This document shows positions 55,196-64,000 of a stretch of 64,000 bases of DNA, piece by piece. Every line of letters starts with the position of its first letter. Within the stretch, counting starts at the first letter, position 1. The position numbers and the translations under genes are program-made. The notes under the pieces are model-generated. The model was not told the origin of the DNA, made no database searches, and saw nothing but the letters and a program-made list of their open reading frames with translations. The stretch lies in contig NZ_JAFIBI010000001.1 of the NCBI RefSeq assembly GCF_017832975.1, forward strand, positions 868,001 to 932,000, written 5' to 3'. The stretch comes from Arthrobacter sp. PvP023 (GTDB lineage: Bacteria > Actinomycetota > Actinomycetes > Actinomycetales > Micrococcaceae).

Positions 55196-56815
55196 CTAAG
55201 CTTCCGACCCGGCCATCTTGACTGCGAGCGCATCCTCCGGGGCTTCGTGCTGTGCTGATTCGTACTGCGCAGCGCCCGACGACGGATGTGCTGCGACTGC
55301 CGCGGCGTGCTCGGCCAGCACCCCGGTCTGGTGGCGGATCTTCAGACGGTAGAGCAGGGTCCCGCCAATGATCACGGCGCCCACGAAGATCACGCCGCCC
55401 CACTGCAGGTACCACTCGAACGGCGGCACCGAGTTGTAGATCTCCGGCCGAGGCCAGACCAGATTCAGTGTCATGGCACCGCCCCAGAAGACCGCGAGGA
55501 TGTTCACCGGCAGACCCCATTTGCCAAGGCTGAACCCGGCTTCGGACTGCTGATCCTGCAGTGGCCACTTCTTCAGCAGCCGGTTGCGCAGCAACGGAAC
55601 AGTGACCAGCAGGTAGGACAGATAGATCAGGACGATGCTGATGCTGGACATGATGGTGAAGATGGCCGGCTGCATCACGTTGACCAGCAGCGGAATGACG
55701 GCCATGACGCCGATCACGATCGCCGCGATCTTGGGCGTCCTGCGGACCGGATCCACCCTGCTGAGCTGCCGGCTGAACGGCAGGTTGTTGTCCCGTGCCA
55801 TGGCGAACATCATACGGATGGCGGCGGCGTGGACAGCCAGCGTGCAGACCACCACGGCCACCACGATGCATGCCAGGAAGGCCTTGCCGAAAGGTCCGCC
55901 CAGGACGGAGAGCACGATGTACTGCAGCCCGCCGTCGGCAGCTCCCACCTTGGGATCGGCCAGGTCCGGTGCGGCCAGGATGCCAAACAGCAGGATCAGG
56001 CCGCCCAGCAGGAACGAGGCTGTGACGGCGCGCAGGATGGCCTTGGGGGCCGTGCGCTTGGGGTCCTTCGTCTCCTCCCCGAGCGAGCTGGCGGTATCGA
56101 AGCCGTACATGACGTAGCCGGACGCCATGGCGCCGATGAGGAAGACGCCGAAGAAGCCAAGGTCGTGCCCTTCGCCGAAGCCGGCGGTGTCGAAGAAGAC
56201 CTCGGGCCCCCGCACCACGTGCCAGCCCAGCGCGAGGATCAGCAGCACGGCCGCGGTCAGCTCCACGAAGACGCCGATGCTGTTGATCCTGGTCATCAGC
56301 TTTACACCGAAGGCGTTGATGAGGGTGGAGATGGTGATCATGACGGTGGCCAGCACCACGCCGTTCATGGCGAAGTCGTAGGGCCCGGTGCCGTCACCGA
56401 CGAACTGGAAACCGGACCAGAGCTGGGGCAGGGTGAGCTGCAGGGCCAGTGCCACGGAGCCCAGCGCCACGATGGAGGAGAGCAGGAGCAGCCAGCCCGC
56501 CAGCCAGGATGAGGTTCCCGACGAGAGCCGCTTGGCCCAGTTGTAGACCGATCCGGCCACGGGGTAGCGCCCGGCCAGCTCGGCAAAGCACAGCGCCACC
56601 ATCAGTTGGCCGACGAACACGATGGGCCAGGACCAGGCGTACGCCGGGCCGGCCATGGAAAAACCGAAGTAGAACAGTTGAAAAACACCGGTGAGGATGG
56701 AGATGTAGCTGACACCTGCTGCGAAGCTGGCAAACTTGCCGATGCTCCGGTCCAGGGTCTGGGTATAGCCAAATTCGTCCATGCCGCTTGAATCAATACT
56801 CTTGCTGGGTTCCAA
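55196..56815 (-). CDS. APC-family permease of the choline operon
   Basis: 539 residues, twelve helices: FASFAAGVSYISILTGVFQL, then FAELAGRYPVAGSVYNWAKR and loop SLGEETKDPKRTAPKA. The start is TTG at 56815, supported by AGGAG eight bases upstream; an ATG twelve codons in lacks one. Last gene after betI, the ALDH and choline oxidase, so it presumably imports choline or a derivative (inference). The C-terminal ~50 residues are soluble and Ala/Glu-rich. Confidence 0.92.
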   Translation of the reverse strand: MEPSKSIDSSGMDEFGYTQTLDRSIGKFASFAAGVSYISILTGVFQLFYFGFSMAGPAYAWSWPIVFVGQLMVALCFAELAGRYPVAGSVYNWAKRLSSGTSSWLAGWLLLLSSIVALGSVALALQLTLPQLWSGFQFVGDGTGPYDFAMNGVVLATVMITISTLINAFGVKLMTRINSIGVFVELTAAVLLILALGWHVVRGPEVFFDTAGFGEGHDLGFFGVFLIGAMASGYVMYGFDTASSLGEETKDPKRTAPKAILRAVTASFLLGGLILLFGILAAPDLADPKVGAADGGLQYIVLSVLGGPFGKAFLACIVVAVVVCTLAVHAAAIRMMFAMARDNNLPFSRQLSRVDPVRRTPKIAAIVIGVMAVIPLLVNVMQPAIFTIMSSISIVLIYLSYLLVTVPLLRNRLLKKWPLQDQQSEAGFSLGKWGLPVNILAVFWGGAMTLNLVWPRPEIYNSVPPFEWYLQWGGVIFVGAVIIGGTLLYRLKIRHQTGVLAEHAAAVAAHPSSGAAQYESAQHEAPEDALAVKMAGSEA

Positions 56816-56906
56816 AATGTGAACTCCTATGTCAGAAAAGTACGACGATGCACCCCGCGGCCGCCATTGGACACGGGTGAAATCAATAGCCTCCGGAACT
56901 CGCCTC

Positions 56907-58547
56907 TCAGGCGAAGGACGGGCTGAGCTCCTCCTCTTTCCTTGCAGCGCCGCCGGCGCGGCCGGCGCGGATGAGATCGGCGCAGCGCTCGCCGATCATC
57001 ATGACAGTGATGTTGGGGTTTACGGTGACGTGTTCAGGCATCACCGAGGCATCCGCCACGCGAAGGCCGGTGACGCCCTTGACCCGGAGTTCGGGATCCA
57101 GCGGTGACATCCCGTCGTCGGCCGCACCCATCCGGACCGTGCCCACCGGGTGGTACACGGTGTTGTGGGTCTTGCGGATGTACTCCCGCAGCTCCTCGTC
57201 CGTCTGCGCCTCGACGCCGGGCGAGAGCTCGCGGCCGGTCCACTCGGCCATGGCGGGCTGGGCGGCGATTTCCCGTGCCTTGCGGATGCCGGCCACCATG
57301 ACGCGCATGTCGTGCCCTTCGGGATCGGTGAAGTAGCGCGGGTCCACCATCGGTTTGTCGCGGAAGTCGCGGCTGCGCAGCCGGACGGTGCCGCGGGAGC
57401 GGGCGTGCGTGACGTTCGGGGTGAGGGAAAAGCCGTTCTCCGTGGTTGGGTAGCCGTGCCGCAGGGTGTTCATGTCGAACGGGACGGAGCCGTAGTGCAT
57501 CATCAGGTCCGGGCGGTCCAGGCCATCCTCGGTGGGGGTGAAGATGCCGATTTCCCACCACTGGGTGGATGTTTGCACCATGGGCTGCTTGGCCTCGAAC
57601 TGGACCACGCCTTCGGGGTGGTCCTGCAGGTTCTCGCCCACGCCGGGGGAGTCCACCAGCACCTCGATGCCGTGCGCGGCGAGGTGCGCTGCCGGGCCGA
57701 TGCCGGATAGCATCAGCAGCTTCGGGGAGTCGATGGCGCCGGTGGACAGGATGACCTCGCGGTGGGCGGAGAGCCGGTGGGTCCGGCCGAACGCAGAGTC
57801 CACCACGTCCACGCCGGTGCAGCGCTTGTCCGCGTCGAATACGAGCTGGCGGGCGCGGAGGCCTGTCAGCAGGGTGAAGTTGGGGCGTTCGATGATCGGG
57901 TGGATATAGGAGACGGAGCTGGATGACCGGGTGCCGTCCGCGCGGCGGTTGATCTGGAAGAAGTTGGCGCCGTTGATGACGGTTCTACCCGTGTTGAACT
58001 TCGCGCGGGGGATGCCGGCCTGCTCACAGGCGTCCAGAAGCGCCACGCCGGCTGGGTCCGCCGGGGGCACGTTCATCAGGTGCACGGGGCCTGAGTCCCC
58101 GTGGTGCGGCGCGTCCGGGCCGGCGTCCTCGTTGGTTTCCAGCCGCTGGTAAAGCGGCCAGGCGGCATCGGCGTTCCAGCCTGCGGCTCCGTACTTGGAC
58201 TCCCACTCGTCCAGGTCCTCGCGCGGGGCCCAGAAGGCGATGCACGAGTTGTGGCTGGAACACCCGCCCATCACTTTGGCACGGGCGTGGCGCATGAAGG
58301 AGTTGCCATTTTCCTGCGGCTCCACCGGGTAGTCCCAGTCGTAGCCGGATTCCAGCAGCTCCATCCAGCGGTCCAGTTGCAGGATTTCGGGCAGGTTGCG
58401 GTCATCGGGTCCTGCTTCCACCAGGACCACGGACACGTCCGGGTCCTCGCTCAGCCTCGCGGCAACGGCCGCCCCGGCGGATCCGCCGCCGATCACGACG
58501 TAGTCGAACCCGCGCTCGCCGAGGTCCTCAATGGTGTCGAAGTGCAT
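56907..58547 (-). CDS. codA: Choline oxidase, GMC flavoprotein
   Basis: 546 residues, GMC oxidoreductase. FAD-binding VIGGGSAGAAVAARLSED; covalent-flavin His99 in MGGCSSHNSC; active-site His in VYHPVGTVRMG and Asn in TVNPNITVMM. From memory it is close to the Arthrobacter globiformis enzyme along the whole length. It oxidises choline via betaine aldehyde to glycine betaine with O2, producing H2O2. It begins immediately after the aldehyde dehydrogenase stop. Confidence 0.97.
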   Translation of the reverse strand: MHFDTIEDLGERGFDYVVIGGGSAGAAVAARLSEDPDVSVVLVEAGPDDRNLPEILQLDRWMELLESGYDWDYPVEPQENGNSFMRHARAKVMGGCSSHNSCIAFWAPREDLDEWESKYGAAGWNADAAWPLYQRLETNEDAGPDAPHHGDSGPVHLMNVPPADPAGVALLDACEQAGIPRAKFNTGRTVINGANFFQINRRADGTRSSSSVSYIHPIIERPNFTLLTGLRARQLVFDADKRCTGVDVVDSAFGRTHRLSAHREVILSTGAIDSPKLLMLSGIGPAAHLAAHGIEVLVDSPGVGENLQDHPEGVVQFEAKQPMVQTSTQWWEIGIFTPTEDGLDRPDLMMHYGSVPFDMNTLRHGYPTTENGFSLTPNVTHARSRGTVRLRSRDFRDKPMVDPRYFTDPEGHDMRVMVAGIRKAREIAAQPAMAEWTGRELSPGVEAQTDEELREYIRKTHNTVYHPVGTVRMGAADDGMSPLDPELRVKGVTGLRVADASVMPEHVTVNPNITVMMIGERCADLIRAGRAGGAARKEEELSPSFA

Positions 58548-60086
58548 TTAGTTCTCCTTGCCGTGGTCCGCGAACCAGCCGGTGACCTGCGGGCTGGTGT
58601 TCTGGTAGATGTGCTTGGCTTCCTGGTATTCGGCCAGGCCCGTGGGGCCCAGCTCGCGGCCGACGCCGGACTGGCCGAAGCCGCCCCACTCGGCCTGGGG
58701 GAGGTAGGGGTGGTAGTCGTTGATCCAGATGGTGCCGTGCCGCAGCCGGGATGCCACGCGCTGCGCCTTGCCGGCGTCCTGGGTCCAGACCGCCCCGGCC
58801 AGGCCGTAGATGGTGTCGTTGGCAGTGGCTACGGCTTCATCCTCGGTGCGGAACGTCTCCACGGTGACCACGGGGCCGAACGCCTCGTCCACCACCACCG
58901 ACATTCCCCTTTGGACGCGGTCCAGGACGGTGGGCTGGTAGTAGAAACCGCCGTCGTACTTTTCTCCTTGCGGCGCCGCGCCGCCGGTCCGCAGCCGCGC
59001 ACCCTCCTGGATGCCGCGCTGGACATAGGCGTGGACCTTGTCCCGGTGGGCCGCGGAAATCAGCGGCCCGGTTTCGGCGGCGTCGTCAAACGGGCCGCCG
59101 ATCCGGACGCCCTCGGCCCGGCGGACCAGCTCATCCACAAAGCGTTCGGCGATGGATTCCTCCACCACCAGCCGCGCCCCGGCGGAGCAGACCTGCCCGG
59201 AGTGGACGAAGGCGCCGTTCAGGGCATTGTCGACGGCGGCGTCGAAGTCCGCGTCCGCGAACACCACGTTGGGGTTCTTGCCGCCAAGCTCCAGCGCCAC
59301 CTTCTTGACGGTGCCGGCGGCGGCCGCCGCGATGTGCTTGCCGGTTTCCAGCCCGCCCGTGAAGGAGACGAGGTCGACGTCGGGATGTTCCGAGAGCGGT
59401 GCGCCCGCCTGTGCGCCGGCACCGGTGACGAGGTTGGCGACGCCGTCCGGCAGGCCGAGGTCCTGCAGCAGCTGCATGGCCAGGATGGCTGTGGACGGGG
59501 TCAGCTCGGAGGGCTTGAGGACGAAAGTGCAGCCGGCGGCCAGTGCGGGCGCGATTTTCCATGCCGCCTGGAGCAGGGGGTAGTTCCACGGCGTGATCAG
59601 GCCGCAGACGCCCACGGGTTCGTAGACGATTTTGCTGACGACAGCGGGGTTACCGGCGTCGACCATGCGGCCCGCCTGCTGCCCGGCGAGCCTGCCGAAG
59701 TACTCGAAGCAGGCGGCAATGTCGTCCATGTCGATCCGGCTTTCGACCATGCGCTTGCCGGTGTCCAGTGATTCCGCCCGGGCGAACTTTTCCCGGCGTT
59801 CGCGCAGTCCGGCGGCGACCTTGAGCAGGAAGGTGCCGCGTTCGGGTGCGGGGACGGAGGACCAGACACCGGAGTCGAAGGCGGCGCGGGCTGCGGAGAT
59901 GGCGCGCTCGGCGTCCTCCCGGCCGGCCTCCGACACTGTGGCCACCAACTCGCCGTCGGCGGGGTTGTGTATTTCGCGGACAGTGCCGGAGGCGGCCGGC
60001 TCCCAGGCACCGTTGATGAACAGGGTGGATGCTGTCTCGGTTTTCACGATTCGAACGACGTCATGGGCTGGTGTGGCGTAAGTCAT
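58548..60086 (-). CDS. betB: Betaine-aldehyde dehydrogenase
   Basis: 512 residues from ATG at 60084-60086. The upstream in-frame extension is the operator region. ALDH motifs: GVCGLITPWNYPLLQ, Glu in LELGGKNPNVVFAD, catalytic Cys in SGQVCSAGARLVVEE. It oxidises betaine aldehyde to glycine betaine, securing the second step and removing aldehyde that leaves choline oxidase. Transcribed from the promoter with two TTGAAC-N4-GTTCAA sites. Confidence 0.93.
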   Translation of the reverse strand: MTYATPAHDVVRIVKTETASTLFINGAWEPAASGTVREIHNPADGELVATVSEAGREDAERAISAARAAFDSGVWSSVPAPERGTFLLKVAAGLRERREKFARAESLDTGKRMVESRIDMDDIAACFEYFGRLAGQQAGRMVDAGNPAVVSKIVYEPVGVCGLITPWNYPLLQAAWKIAPALAAGCTFVLKPSELTPSTAILAMQLLQDLGLPDGVANLVTGAGAQAGAPLSEHPDVDLVSFTGGLETGKHIAAAAAGTVKKVALELGGKNPNVVFADADFDAAVDNALNGAFVHSGQVCSAGARLVVEESIAERFVDELVRRAEGVRIGGPFDDAAETGPLISAAHRDKVHAYVQRGIQEGARLRTGGAAPQGEKYDGGFYYQPTVLDRVQRGMSVVVDEAFGPVVTVETFRTEDEAVATANDTIYGLAGAVWTQDAGKAQRVASRLRHGTIWINDYHPYLPQAEWGGFGQSGVGRELGPTGLAEYQEAKHIYQNTSPQVTGWFADHGKEN

Positions 60087-60106
60087 ACGAGGGACAGTAA
60101 TGCAGA

Positions 60107-60145
60107 TTGAACGAGTGTTCAATACTTTCTTGAACAGTTGTTCAA
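60107..60145. promoter_or_regulatory. Twin TetR/BetI-type operators
   Basis: Two copies of TTGAAC-N4-GTTCAA at 60107-60122 and 60130-60145, centres 23 bp apart (about two turns), just upstream of the betaine-aldehyde dehydrogenase start. Likely site for the regulator encoded at 60208-60810. Confidence 0.85.
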
Positions 60146-60207
60146 TGCTACGGAGGGTGCTTAATCCGCCCGATGCTGGTGGTTCGGGACTCGTGCAGCC
60201 CGTGGTC

Positions 60208-60810
60208 CTAAGCGGTGTGGTCCTGAAGAGGTGCGAAGGCGATTTGCTCCGTGCGGGCGATGCTTCGCTGGATGGAGGCCTCATCAATGCCCAGAAGCGC
60301 CGTCAGCCACATGCCGTTTTGGATAACGACAATGTCCGCGGCCCGCCCCCGGCACGCCTCCCAGGAAAGAGCGGGCTGGGCGTTGGAAACCAGCGCGGCA
60401 AGGCCGTTGAGATAGCGGTCGAACGCCTCGGCGTTGATCTGCGCGTAGCCTTCGTCAGCTTGGGCCAGCGCCCAGAGGTGCAGGCGCAGGGACAGGTAGC
60501 GGGTGGTCAGCAGGTCGGCGGCCGCCACTCGCCGCAGGGCCTTGCGCAGCTGCTCCTCCGGATCCGACGACGGGTCGGGTGCCACGAGCAGAAGGTCGTG
60601 CTCATCGACCCGGCGCAGGGCGGCCCGTATCAGGCTGGTCTTGTCGTCGTAGTAGTAGTTCACCAGGCCGAGCGCGACGCCGGCTTCGCGGGCCACGGCC
60701 CGCATGCTCACCCCCGAAATCCCATGGCGGGACAGCAGATCCAGCGCCGCCTCAAGAATGCGCGACTGCCTGTCCACCTGTTCGCCGGAGTTCACGGCAT
60801 TGGTCCCCAT
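60208..60810 (-). CDS. betI: TetR-family regulator of choline genes (BetI-like)
   Basis: 200 residues. Helix-turn-helix about 18-62 (RILEAALDLLSRHGISGVSM, VALGLVNYYYDDKTSLI). The NYYYDDK stretch is close to that of BetI proteins. It is upstream of and co-directional with the choline oxidation genes, with twin operators in the 121-bp gap between. Expected to repress them and respond to choline. The symbol rests on context. Confidence 0.85.
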   Translation of the reverse strand: MGTNAVNSGEQVDRQSRILEAALDLLSRHGISGVSMRAVAREAGVALGLVNYYYDDKTSLIRAALRRVDEHDLLLVAPDPSSDPEEQLRKALRRVAAADLLTTRYLSLRLHLWALAQADEGYAQINAEAFDRYLNGLAALVSNAQPALSWEACRGRAADIVVIQNGMWLTALLGIDEASIQRSIARTEQIAFAPLQDHTA

Positions 60811-60872
60811 CTGGCCAGACTATTGCCTAACCTGCAACGAGTGCACTTTCGGGGGGCGCCGCATGACCGAAG

Positions 60873-60904
60873 CGGACGACGGCGGGACGTCCCGCCGTCG
60901 TCCG
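60873..60904. terminator. 32-bp perfect palindrome after the LysR gene
   Basis: Two 16-base GC-rich arms with no spacer, between the LysR stop (60961) and the betI start (60810). No T-tract, but a strong stem. Confidence 0.7.
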
Positions 60905-60960
60905 GATTGCCTCTGCGACCGGTTAGGGGTGAGGCCGACGTCCCGGCCCGGCAGCTCCGG

Positions 60961-61884
60961 TCAGGATGTCGACCGGGTGTCGAACGCTGCCGCCGATTCC
61001 CGTAGGAGGCGCGCGACTGTGTCCACGGGCATGTTGGCTGACCGCCGCCGGTCGAACCGTCGCAGGACGATGCGTCGCGTGCCCAATCCGGGGACGTCCA
61101 GGACATCCACCCCGTCATGGCGGACGCCGCTCAACGCCAGGGTGGGTGCGATCGCAATACCCTCGCCCGCAGCCACGAGTGCGAGGGCGGTCAGCGTGTC
61201 CTGATACTGATGGACAGTCTCCATCCGGGCACCCGTTGACTGGCGAAGGCGACCAAGCACCGCCGCGTTGGCGGCGGACGGCTCGACGCCGAGCCACGGA
61301 AATGGCAGCCCGGCAAGATCAACGTTCTCGGTGGTGAGCAGGGCACCCGAGGGAACCACCAGCTTCCAGGGCTCGTCAAGTAGTGGCTCTTCGATCATTC
61401 CGGCGGAAAGTGAACGTTGCTCGGCGGTCGTCGAGTCGAGCTCAACCACGACGGCGTCGAGCTGGCGCTGACGTAACAGCCGCATCAAGGCAGGGAAGTC
61501 GTCCTCAACGATCCTGATCGCTAATTGCGGGTACTGGGTGCGCCACTCGGGCAGGCGCGGGATCACCACCGTCCGGACGAAGCTGGTGAATCCGCCCACG
61601 CGCACGACTCCTGCGACCTTGGCCCCGCCTTCGATTCGGGCGCGGGCAACACTGAGTGCGCGTTCAATCTCCTCGCCTGCTTCGGCAACTGCCAAGCCGG
61701 CGGGTGTCAAAACTGAGCCCTTGGGTGTGCGCACCACCAGGGCGTGCCCCGTCTCGTCCTCTAATTTGGTGAGCTGCTGTGAGACGGCCGAGGGCGTAAG
61801 TCCCAGCTCGTCCGCGGCTGCCAGCACGCCGCCCGTACGAGCAATTGCAAGAAGAACGCGCAACCGGCGCGGATCGATGTCCAT
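60961..61884 (-). CDS. LysR-family transcriptional regulator
   Basis: 307 residues. N-terminal winged helix (RRLRVLLAIARTGGVLAAAD, LTPSAVSQQLTKLEDETG) and a periplasmic-binding-like effector domain from about 90 (VRVGGFTSFVRTVVIPRLPE). Divergent from the membrane-protein gene at 62070 over 185 bp; that gene is the nearest candidate target. Inducer unknown. Confidence 0.93.
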   Translation of the reverse strand: MDIDPRRLRVLLAIARTGGVLAAADELGLTPSAVSQQLTKLEDETGHALVVRTPKGSVLTPAGLAVAEAGEEIERALSVARARIEGGAKVAGVVRVGGFTSFVRTVVIPRLPEWRTQYPQLAIRIVEDDFPALMRLLRQRQLDAVVVELDSTTAEQRSLSAGMIEEPLLDEPWKLVVPSGALLTTENVDLAGLPFPWLGVEPSAANAAVLGRLRQSTGARMETVHQYQDTLTALALVAAGEGIAIAPTLALSGVRHDGVDVLDVPGLGTRRIVLRRFDRRRSANMPVDTVARLLRESAAAFDTRSTS

Positions 61885-62069
61885 GTTAAGTATTTCTAAA
61901 CCAGGTCTTCAGTGGAATGCAATTGCTCTAAAGGTGGGCCGTGCCCATAATTGCTGTTGAAATGACAGGCCCGCGGGGGACATCCGGGCCGGACCTCCAA
62001 GCACACGCATAGCCCGCCATCTTCATTCCGCCAGCGGACGGCAGCCGGGCATCACTTCGAAAGGACATC

Positions 62070-62510
62070 ATGGAACTGCTGTGGGAAATCGCAGGTTGGT
62101 CGGGGGCCGTTCTGATCCTGTCGGCATACCTGTCTGTCTCCATGGGTTGGTTGAAGGCCGGCAAGCGCTTCCAGGTGGCTAACCTCATCGGTGCATGCGC
62201 CTTCATCGTCAATGGTGCGGTCCACGAAGCGTGGCCCTCCGTGGTCACGAACATTGCCTGGTGCCTTATTTCCGCCATCGCGATTCTTCGCATGCGTGCC
62301 ACGGACGATTCGCCGGTGGCCGCGGTTGAGGCCCCGCAGGTGCAATTTCCAGGCGTCCCCGACACGACCGGACAAATCGCTGTTGTGGAGGCAATTACGT
62401 CTGCCGTTCACGGCGATGTAGCAGGACGTGCGGCTGAGTGCCAGGCCAGCCTGCGTGACGTGCGGACAGCGGACTCCGGGCACCTGAGCAGCACCGCCGG
62501 GGCTCGCTGA
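62070..62510 (+). CDS. CBU_0592-like small membrane protein
   Basis: 146 residues. The first ~80 carry three hydrophobic segments (WEIAGWSGAVLILSAYLSVS, FQVANLIGACAFIVNGAVH, VVTNIAWCLISAIAILRM), the pattern of the CBU_0592-type family of unknown function. The C-terminal ~65 residues are soluble. ATG at 62070 follows GAAAGGACATC. Confidence 0.85.
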   Translation: MELLWEIAGWSGAVLILSAYLSVSMGWLKAGKRFQVANLIGACAFIVNGAVHEAWPSVVTNIAWCLISAIAILRMRATDDSPVAAVEAPQVQFPGVPDTTGQIAVVEAITSAVHGDVAGRAAECQASLRDVRTADSGHLSSTAGAR

Positions 62511-62588
62511 CGGCGTTCCCGCTGACGTTGACGTCGCCGCTCGTAGTTCGTCATTGTGGTGCCAGCCCAACAGGGCCACCATGATGCT

Positions 62589-63362
62589 ATGGACGCTCAA
62601 TCAGCTCAAACGGTGGAACTGAGCCTTCCCCAGGCTTTCCTTCTCTTGGCTACGAACGACAACAACGGCAAACCTGAAGTGCCGGTGTTCGCACTCAGGA
62701 CCACTGTGGCAGGGGCAATATTGGCCGAGTTGGCGCTGCTCGGTGCGATCGAGCTGCAGGGAAAGCACGTCAGGGCCACCGGGACCGTCCCTCAAACGGA
62801 CTTCCAGTACGAGTTGGAACTCATCCGCGGCAAATCCCGGCCCCACACTCCGAAGGGGTGGGTCGCCATATTGGAGGGCCGCGCCGAAGTGCGGCGTGTC
62901 TATGAGGGCATGGCGGCACAGGGCATCGTGGAACATGTCGGCGAAAAGCACCTGGGCCGGTTCCGGGCCGTGCGGTACCGCGAGAAGGACCACGCTGCGG
63001 AGGCGGCGCTCCTGAAAAAGATCGAAGCGGCACTCAGCGGTGCGCCGGCCGATCTCGAGGCCCCTGAAGCCGGGGCTGCTATTGCTGCGGTGCCTGATGC
63101 CACTGCGGCCGATGCCGCGGCTTCCGGTTCCACGAAGCCTGATGTTGCGAAGCCTGCCGCCAAGCCTGAGCCTAAGGGGCCCGATGTCAGGACTACAGTG
63201 CTGATCGCCCTGCTTCAGGCGGCCGGACTGCTCGGCAAGCTCTTCCCGGCAGCAGACCTCACCCGGGCAAACGAGCTGGCCAGGGACTATTGGCCCACCC
63301 GCGCCGTGGAGGACGAACTCCGATTGATCCGATTGGCGGAGGAAGAAGCCGCCACGTTGTGA
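62589..63362 (+). CDS. GPP34/GOLPH3-like phosphoprotein
   Basis: About 257 residues. Family start VELSLPQAFLLLATNDNNGK, then AILAELALLGAIELQGKHVR. The C-terminal half after an Ala/Pro/Lys linker (about 155-195) reads VRTTVLIALLQAAGLLGKLF. In eukaryotes GOLPH3 binds PI4P on Golgi; the bacterial homologues, common in actinobacteria, have no defined role. I prefer ATG at 62589; a GTG at 62556 is possible. Confidence 0.88.
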   Translation: MDAQSAQTVELSLPQAFLLLATNDNNGKPEVPVFALRTTVAGAILAELALLGAIELQGKHVRATGTVPQTDFQYELELIRGKSRPHTPKGWVAILEGRAEVRRVYEGMAAQGIVEHVGEKHLGRFRAVRYREKDHAAEAALLKKIEAALSGAPADLEAPEAGAAIAAVPDATAADAAASGSTKPDVAKPAAKPEPKGPDVRTTVLIALLQAAGLLGKLFPAADLTRANELARDYWPTRAVEDELRLIRLAEEEAATL

Positions 63363-63468
63363 GGCTGGCTGCGGACGACAGGCGCGGGAGCGGGGGGTCT
63401 GGGGCACGTCAGGAGCTCTCCGACAAACCGCATGGAAGCGCGGCGACGTTCTTTTGCTGGATCACAGA

Positions 63469-64000
63469 TTAGATGAGCGTGCCAGCGGTGCTGCCTTCTG
63501 CCGATTCCTGGCTTCTTCTTGCCTTGACGCTCAACGGGACGAAGCGTTCGGAAGGGGCCAAGGAATCATAGATCTTCTTAGCCCGTTCTGCTGCCTGCGG
63601 CTCGCGTGATGCAAGGTAGGGACTGATCACATCAGGGGAAACCCACCCTAGATGAGTCATGCGACGCAGGACCTTGTCGGTCATGGACTTAACCTCTGGC
63701 ACCCTGATCTGTTCGATGCTCACGTCGTACAGCGGATCCAGCAACGCTAAGGGTTCCTCCCTGATGCGCACCACCCTGTATCCGGCTTCGCGAAGACGCT
63801 CTGTTTTTGACAGGTCACGCTGCTCGTGCCCTTTGTGGGAGTAAGAACCGTCGAACTCGATGACAATGCGCAGCGACTTGATTAAGACATCAACGGTGTG
63901 GGGCCTGTTGTGGCCAAGCTCGAGACGTTCCTGCCGCACGGGATCCACGTCATTTGGGAACACAGCAGCGAACTCACACGCGAGTGCGACATCGGTCCGG
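63469..64000 (-). CDS. DUF559/PDDEXK-like nuclease protein, 5' end outside window
   Basis: The leftward frame stays open to the window edge, so the gene begins beyond 64000; at least 176 residues are visible. The visible part has the endonuclease-like core: EFAAVFPNDVDPVRQERLE, DVLIKSLRIVIEFDGSYSHK, then DLSKTERLREAGYRVVRIRE. The D...ExK-like acidic/Lys residues fit very-short-patch-repair/DUF559-type folds. A helical C-terminus follows. Possibly a DNA repair or defence nuclease. Confidence 0.75.
   Translation of the reverse strand, partial: RTDVALACEFAAVFPNDVDPVRQERLELGHNRPHTVDVLIKSLRIVIEFDGSYSHKGHEQRDLSKTERLREAGYRVVRIREEPLALLDPLYDVSIEQIRVPEVKSMTDKVLRRMTHLGWVSPDVISPYLASREPQAAERAKKIYDSLAPSERFVPLSVKARRSQESAEGSTAGTLI

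Overview
The window is high-GC chromosomal DNA with actinobacterial codon use. The cluster at 55196-60810 encodes a choline oxidase whose N-terminal ~100 residues closely match the Arthrobacter globiformis enzyme as I remember it. Together with the family content this suggests Arthrobacter, Pseudarthrobacter or a close Micrococcales relative. I name no species.

Layout. 1-5033: APC permease (cut by the edge), TetR regulator, NERD protein and two CNNM/CorB-like membrane proteins. 5433-12478: an apparent cell-surface/exopolysaccharide block. It holds a frameshifted NarL-type regulator, a secreted Ala/Val/Pro-rich protein, a secreted protein with 45/50-residue repeats, a processive family 2 glycosyltransferase, a 52-residue protein that is little more than an LAATG-type sorting signal, a secreted GH16-like hydrolase and an OmpR-type regulator whose phospho-acceptor Asp is Glu. 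12495-20301: small metabolic and efflux genes (PhzF-like, YegP-like, paired SMR exporters with an isochorismatase-like hydrolase and an AraC/GlxA regulator, EamA exporter with a MarR regulator and a striking operator, VOC protein, PLD remnant).

20432-24198 is a heterodimeric ABC exporter. 24281-31237 is a guanidino-compound/polyamine catabolic operon (ureohydrolase, NCS1 permease, aldehyde dehydrogenase, FAD oxidase) under a divergent PucR regulator. 31421-35781 carries an SDR, a DUF6421-like protein and an amino-acid permease.

The most unusual region is 31250-45241. Four decayed fragments of a gene like the second ABC exporter subunit (31250, 35851, 37765, 40086), all in the same orientation and all retaining the 3' end, alternate with genes of lower GC and different codon use. 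These are a small membrane protein, an OLD-family ATPase/TOPRIM nuclease, a large STAND protein built as HEPN-like / NB-ARC / TPR / cold-shock-like domain, a possible small coupled ORF, and a divergent Ser/Thr kinase. I read it as a defence island assembled among repeated ABC-gene remnants. The STAND architecture is the best candidate for something undescribed.

45524-55048 returns to core-like genes: metH, a saccharopine-dehydrogenase-like oxidoreductase, an RsbQ-like hydrolase, and a single-polypeptide ECF importer (T-A-A-S order) with a lipoprotein that may serve corrinoid uptake. 55196-60810 is the choline-to-glycine-betaine operon with its TetR/BetI-type regulator and two operators. 60961-64000 has a LysR regulator, a CBU_0592-like membrane protein, a GPP34/GOLPH3-like protein and the C-terminal part of a DUF559/PDDEXK-like protein cut by the right edge.
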